Shown in pieces: positions 13,926 through 15,736 of a stretch of 15,736 nt of DNA. A program made the translations under genes and the position numbers. Numbering within the stretch: the stretch's first letter is position 1; every line of letters begins with the position of its first letter. This DNA comes from JAXLQL01 sp046331625. Its GTDB lineage: Bacteria > Acidobacteriota > Terriglobia > Bryobacterales > Bryobacteraceae. Location: contig JAXLQL010000062.1 of assembly GCA_046331625.1 (NCBI GenBank), positions 1-15,736 of the forward strand, written 5' to 3'. Below the pieces are notes generated by a model. That model was not told where the DNA came from. It searched no databases and saw nothing but the letters and a program-made list of their open reading frames with translations.

Positions 13926-14710
13926 TTTTTTCGCGCGTAGACCTGGTTCCAAGGTTTGAGGGCGAAGCCGGTGACAGCGCCTCCGGATTCTGTTTGAAAC
14001 ACGATAGTGAGTTGCCGTTCGTCATTGCGGAATTCGGTATTACTGACCGCGCCGAACGTCATCGTGCTGTTTCCGAACTTCGCCGTGAGCTTGCCGGCAT
14101 CGACGGCGACGTCGACATCGAATTCATTGCCCCCACGGCCGCCCGCGTACTTTCCCACGTAGGTGGCGAGAACGGCAGGGTCAGCGGCGTAGTTGGCTGG
14201 GGGCGGAGGCTTGGCTCCGGCGGCTTTCAGAACCTCGACGACGTTCGCCTTCTTCTCTTTTTCGGCGATGGCGAGGGCGGCGGAGAGGTCCGCTGGGGTG
14301 AGCTTTCCCGATGCGATGGCTGCCTTGGCGAGTCCGGTGTCGTCACTGGAAGCGGCCTGGGCCAACAACTCGCCCGCGCCCTCGGCTCCCGCGGCGAGCA
14401 GGAGACTGATCACGTCGTAGCGTTTCTTCATCGAGGCACGCGCGGCCGGGGTCATGCCGTAGAACGTGTCTTTGATGTTGACCTTGGCGCCGGCAGCGAG
14501 CAAGACCTTGACCACTTCCACGTGGCCGCGATCGGCGGCGAAGAAGAGAGGCGTCTGGTCATAGAGACCTTTGGCGTTCACGTCAGCGCCCTTAGAGAGC
14601 AGAGCTTTGGCGCGCTCGGAGTCACCGGAGCGCGCGGCATCGTGCAGTTGGTCTCCCAAGCTTTGAGCGAAGAGCGCCGCGGTGGCAGCGAACATGAGAA
14701 GTTTCGTCAT
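13922..14710 (-). CDS. Secreted ankyrin-repeat protein with C-terminal DUF3471-like domain
   Basis: A 262-residue protein. It starts with a signal peptide (MTKLLMFAATAALFAQ). About three ankyrin repeats follow (20-115): LHDAARSGDSERAKALLSKG, TPLFFAADRGHVEVVKVLLA and TPAARASMKKRYDVISLLLA. An Ala-rich helical linker and PPPP lead into a beta-rich tail (about 180-262; VLATYVGKYAGG, FDVDVAVDAGKLTAKFG, ERQLTIVFQTESGG). The tail resembles the DUF3471 lipocalin-like domain found after beta-lactamase-type hydrolases. The gene begins 3 nt after the sulfatase stop and overlaps the PQQ-propeller start, so all three are one operon. Being exported, it probably binds a periplasmic or surface partner; the function is unknown. 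Confidence 0.82.
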   Translation of the reverse strand: MTKLLMFAATAALFAQSLGDQLHDAARSGDSERAKALLSKGADVNAKGLYDQTPLFFAADRGHVEVVKVLLAAGAKVNIKDTFYGMTPAARASMKKRYDVISLLLAAGAEGAGELLAQAASSDDTGLAKAAIASGKLTPADLSAALAIAEKEKKANVVEVLKAAGAKPPPPANYAADPAVLATYVGKYAGGRGGNEFDVDVAVDAGKLTAKFGNSTMTFGAVSNTEFRNDERQLTIVFQTESGGAVTGFALKPWNQVYARKK

Positions 14711-14713
14711 TTC

Positions 14714-15736
14714 CTACATCCGAAGGGCTTTGCGCATGGCCGCCACTCGATCCTCGGGCGGCACGGGAAATTCAGCGGGTTTCGGGTTGGACGCGGTGAG
14801 GGGCAGAGTGTCACCGAGATCCTTCTGCCAGCGCGCGAGTTCCTGCATGAGAGAATCAACGCGGCCCGCGAGGCGCGGGTTCCCGGAAAGATCGTGGATT
14901 TCATCGGGATCGCGGGCGAGATCGAACAGCTGGGTGCGGTTGATCTGGGGATAGCGAATGAGCTTCCAGCGCTTGTCGCGAACGGCGCGCTGCACGTCGC
15001 GATAGGAGAGGAACAGCGTGTCGCGCACGGCTTTGGCGCGGCCTTCGAGCACGGGCCGCAGACTCTTGCCATCGAGACCTGATGGTGGAGTTGCGCCGGC
15101 GAGGTCCACGACGGTAGGAAAGATATCGAGCAGGTACGCCAGTGCGTCGACGCGCTTGTTGCGTGGAATTCCTGGTCCCGAGAAAATCAGCGGCGGCTTC
15201 ATCGCGGCATCATAGAGACTTTGCTTGCCCATCAAACCGTGGCTGCCGAGGGCTAGTCCGTGATCGGCCGAGTAGACGATGAGGGTGTTTGCGAGATCGA
15301 CGTGCTCGAGAATCCGGCCGATGTGGCCATCGAGCGCGGTCATGACGGCCCAGTAGTCGTGGAGGTGCTTGCGGACCTCGGCTTCGCTGCGCGGGAAATC
15401 CGCGAGCAATTCGTCGCGCACGAGTTGTTCGCCGTTGTCGAATGGGTGGAGTGGAGCGTAGTTGCGCGGCAAGGGGATCCGGTCGCGTTGGTAGAGGTCC
15501 ATGTAGCGCTTGGCGGCGACGCGCGGATCGTGGGGCCCCGAGAAAGCAAGGTACATGAAGTAGGGCTTCGATGCGTTGCGCTTGCGGAGGAACTCGATCG
15601 CGTCGTCGGCGATCTCCTTGCCGGGCTCACCGCTGGTGCGCGAGGCATCGTCGTTCAGGTACTTGTTGTGATCGAACTTCTCCTGAATGCGGAGCGCCGT
15701 GTTGCCGCGCTTGCCGTGATGGTAGGTCTCGTAGCC
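14714..15736 (-). CDS. Type I sulfatase, C-terminal part (cut by the right edge)
   Basis: The last 340 residues of a formylglycine sulfatase. Visible text starts GYETYHHGKRGN just inside the edge. FMYLAFSGPHDPR (a conserved sulfatase segment with the metal/substrate His), then LIVYSADHGLALGSHGLMGK with the Asp-His metal ligands and conserved Lys, and AYLLDIFPTVVDLAG follow. The C-terminal subdomain has RWKLIRYP, TQLFDLARDPDEIHDL and ELARWQKDL, all typical. The N-terminal C-x-P-S-R motif that is converted to formylglycine lies beyond the edge and is not seen. Family members remove sulfate from glycans or small esters in the periplasm. It is the first visible gene of the operon with the ankyrin and propeller genes. 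The specific substrate is unknown. Confidence 0.92.
   Translation of the reverse strand, partial: GYETYHHGKRGNTALRIQEKFDHNKYLNDDASRTSGEPGKEIADDAIEFLRKRNASKPYFMYLAFSGPHDPRVAAKRYMDLYQRDRIPLPRNYAPLHPFDNGEQLVRDELLADFPRSEAEVRKHLHDYWAVMTALDGHIGRILEHVDLANTLIVYSADHGLALGSHGLMGKQSLYDAAMKPPLIFSGPGIPRNKRVDALAYLLDIFPTVVDLAGATPPSGLDGKSLRPVLEGRAKAVRDTLFLSYRDVQRAVRDKRWKLIRYPQINRTQLFDLARDPDEIHDLSGNPRLAGRVDSLMQELARWQKDLGDTLPLTASNPKPAEFPVPPEDRVAAMRKALRM

Noticed and set aside
1..15736. CRISPR arrays, tRNA or rRNA genes
   Set aside because: No regularly spaced repeat array, cloverleaf-like segment or rRNA sequence was noticed; the three dispersed repeats are kilobases apart and not an array.

Overview
The window looks like chromosome from a GC-rich member of the Acidobacteriota, close to Solibacter/Bryobacter. 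The evidence is a TIGR03437 protein (a family expanded in Solibacter), an Oar-like TonB-receptor remnant with the characteristic C-terminus, a sulfatase/ankyrin/PQQ-propeller operon, and dispersed palindromic repeats of the kind common in these genomes. This placement is inferred from family content; no rRNA or other marker gene is present.

Layout. 1-1900 (minus): an efflux operon, TolC-like outer-membrane protein followed by a periplasmic adaptor that runs off the left edge. 1901-2450: no gene; a paired 14-nt repeat and repeat copies. About 2440-3060: an IS200-type insertion with a frameshifted transposase and small hairpins at both ends. 3095-7620 (minus): a compact six-gene RiPP locus of lasso-peptide type. 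In transcription order it encodes a transglutaminase-like leader peptidase (B2), a PqqD-like leader-binding protein (RRE), an asparagine-synthetase-like cyclase without the glutaminase Cys, a 55-residue precursor peptide, an HPr-kinase-like kinase and a nucleotidyltransferase-fold protein. Genes are 6-27 nt apart or joined by ATGA overlaps. 7749-8405 (plus): a divergent FecR-like exported protein with a good terminator.

8495-9352: a divergent pair, a DUF1330-like small protein and a GNAT acetyltransferase whose last residues are encoded by a dispersed repeat. 9374-11069 (minus): a GtrB/DPM1-type glycosyltransferase followed by an RraA-like protein. 11075-11615 (plus): a decayed TonB-dependent receptor. 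11639-12379 (minus): a TIGR03437 exported protein. 12594-15736 (minus): a coupled operon, sulfatase (cut by the right edge), secreted ankyrin-repeat protein, secreted PQQ-like propeller.

The most interesting part is the RiPP locus. In the established lasso scheme, the RRE binds the leader, B2 cleaves it, and the cyclase activates an Asp/Glu side chain and closes the ring. The kinase and nucleotidyltransferase would then modify the product. The precursor does not fit the canonical lasso rule well: where the leader motif predicts the core to begin, no Asp/Glu lies at position 7-9. One alternative start (Gly36, Asp44 at position 9) would allow a ring. No transporter or isopeptidase is visible beside the locus.
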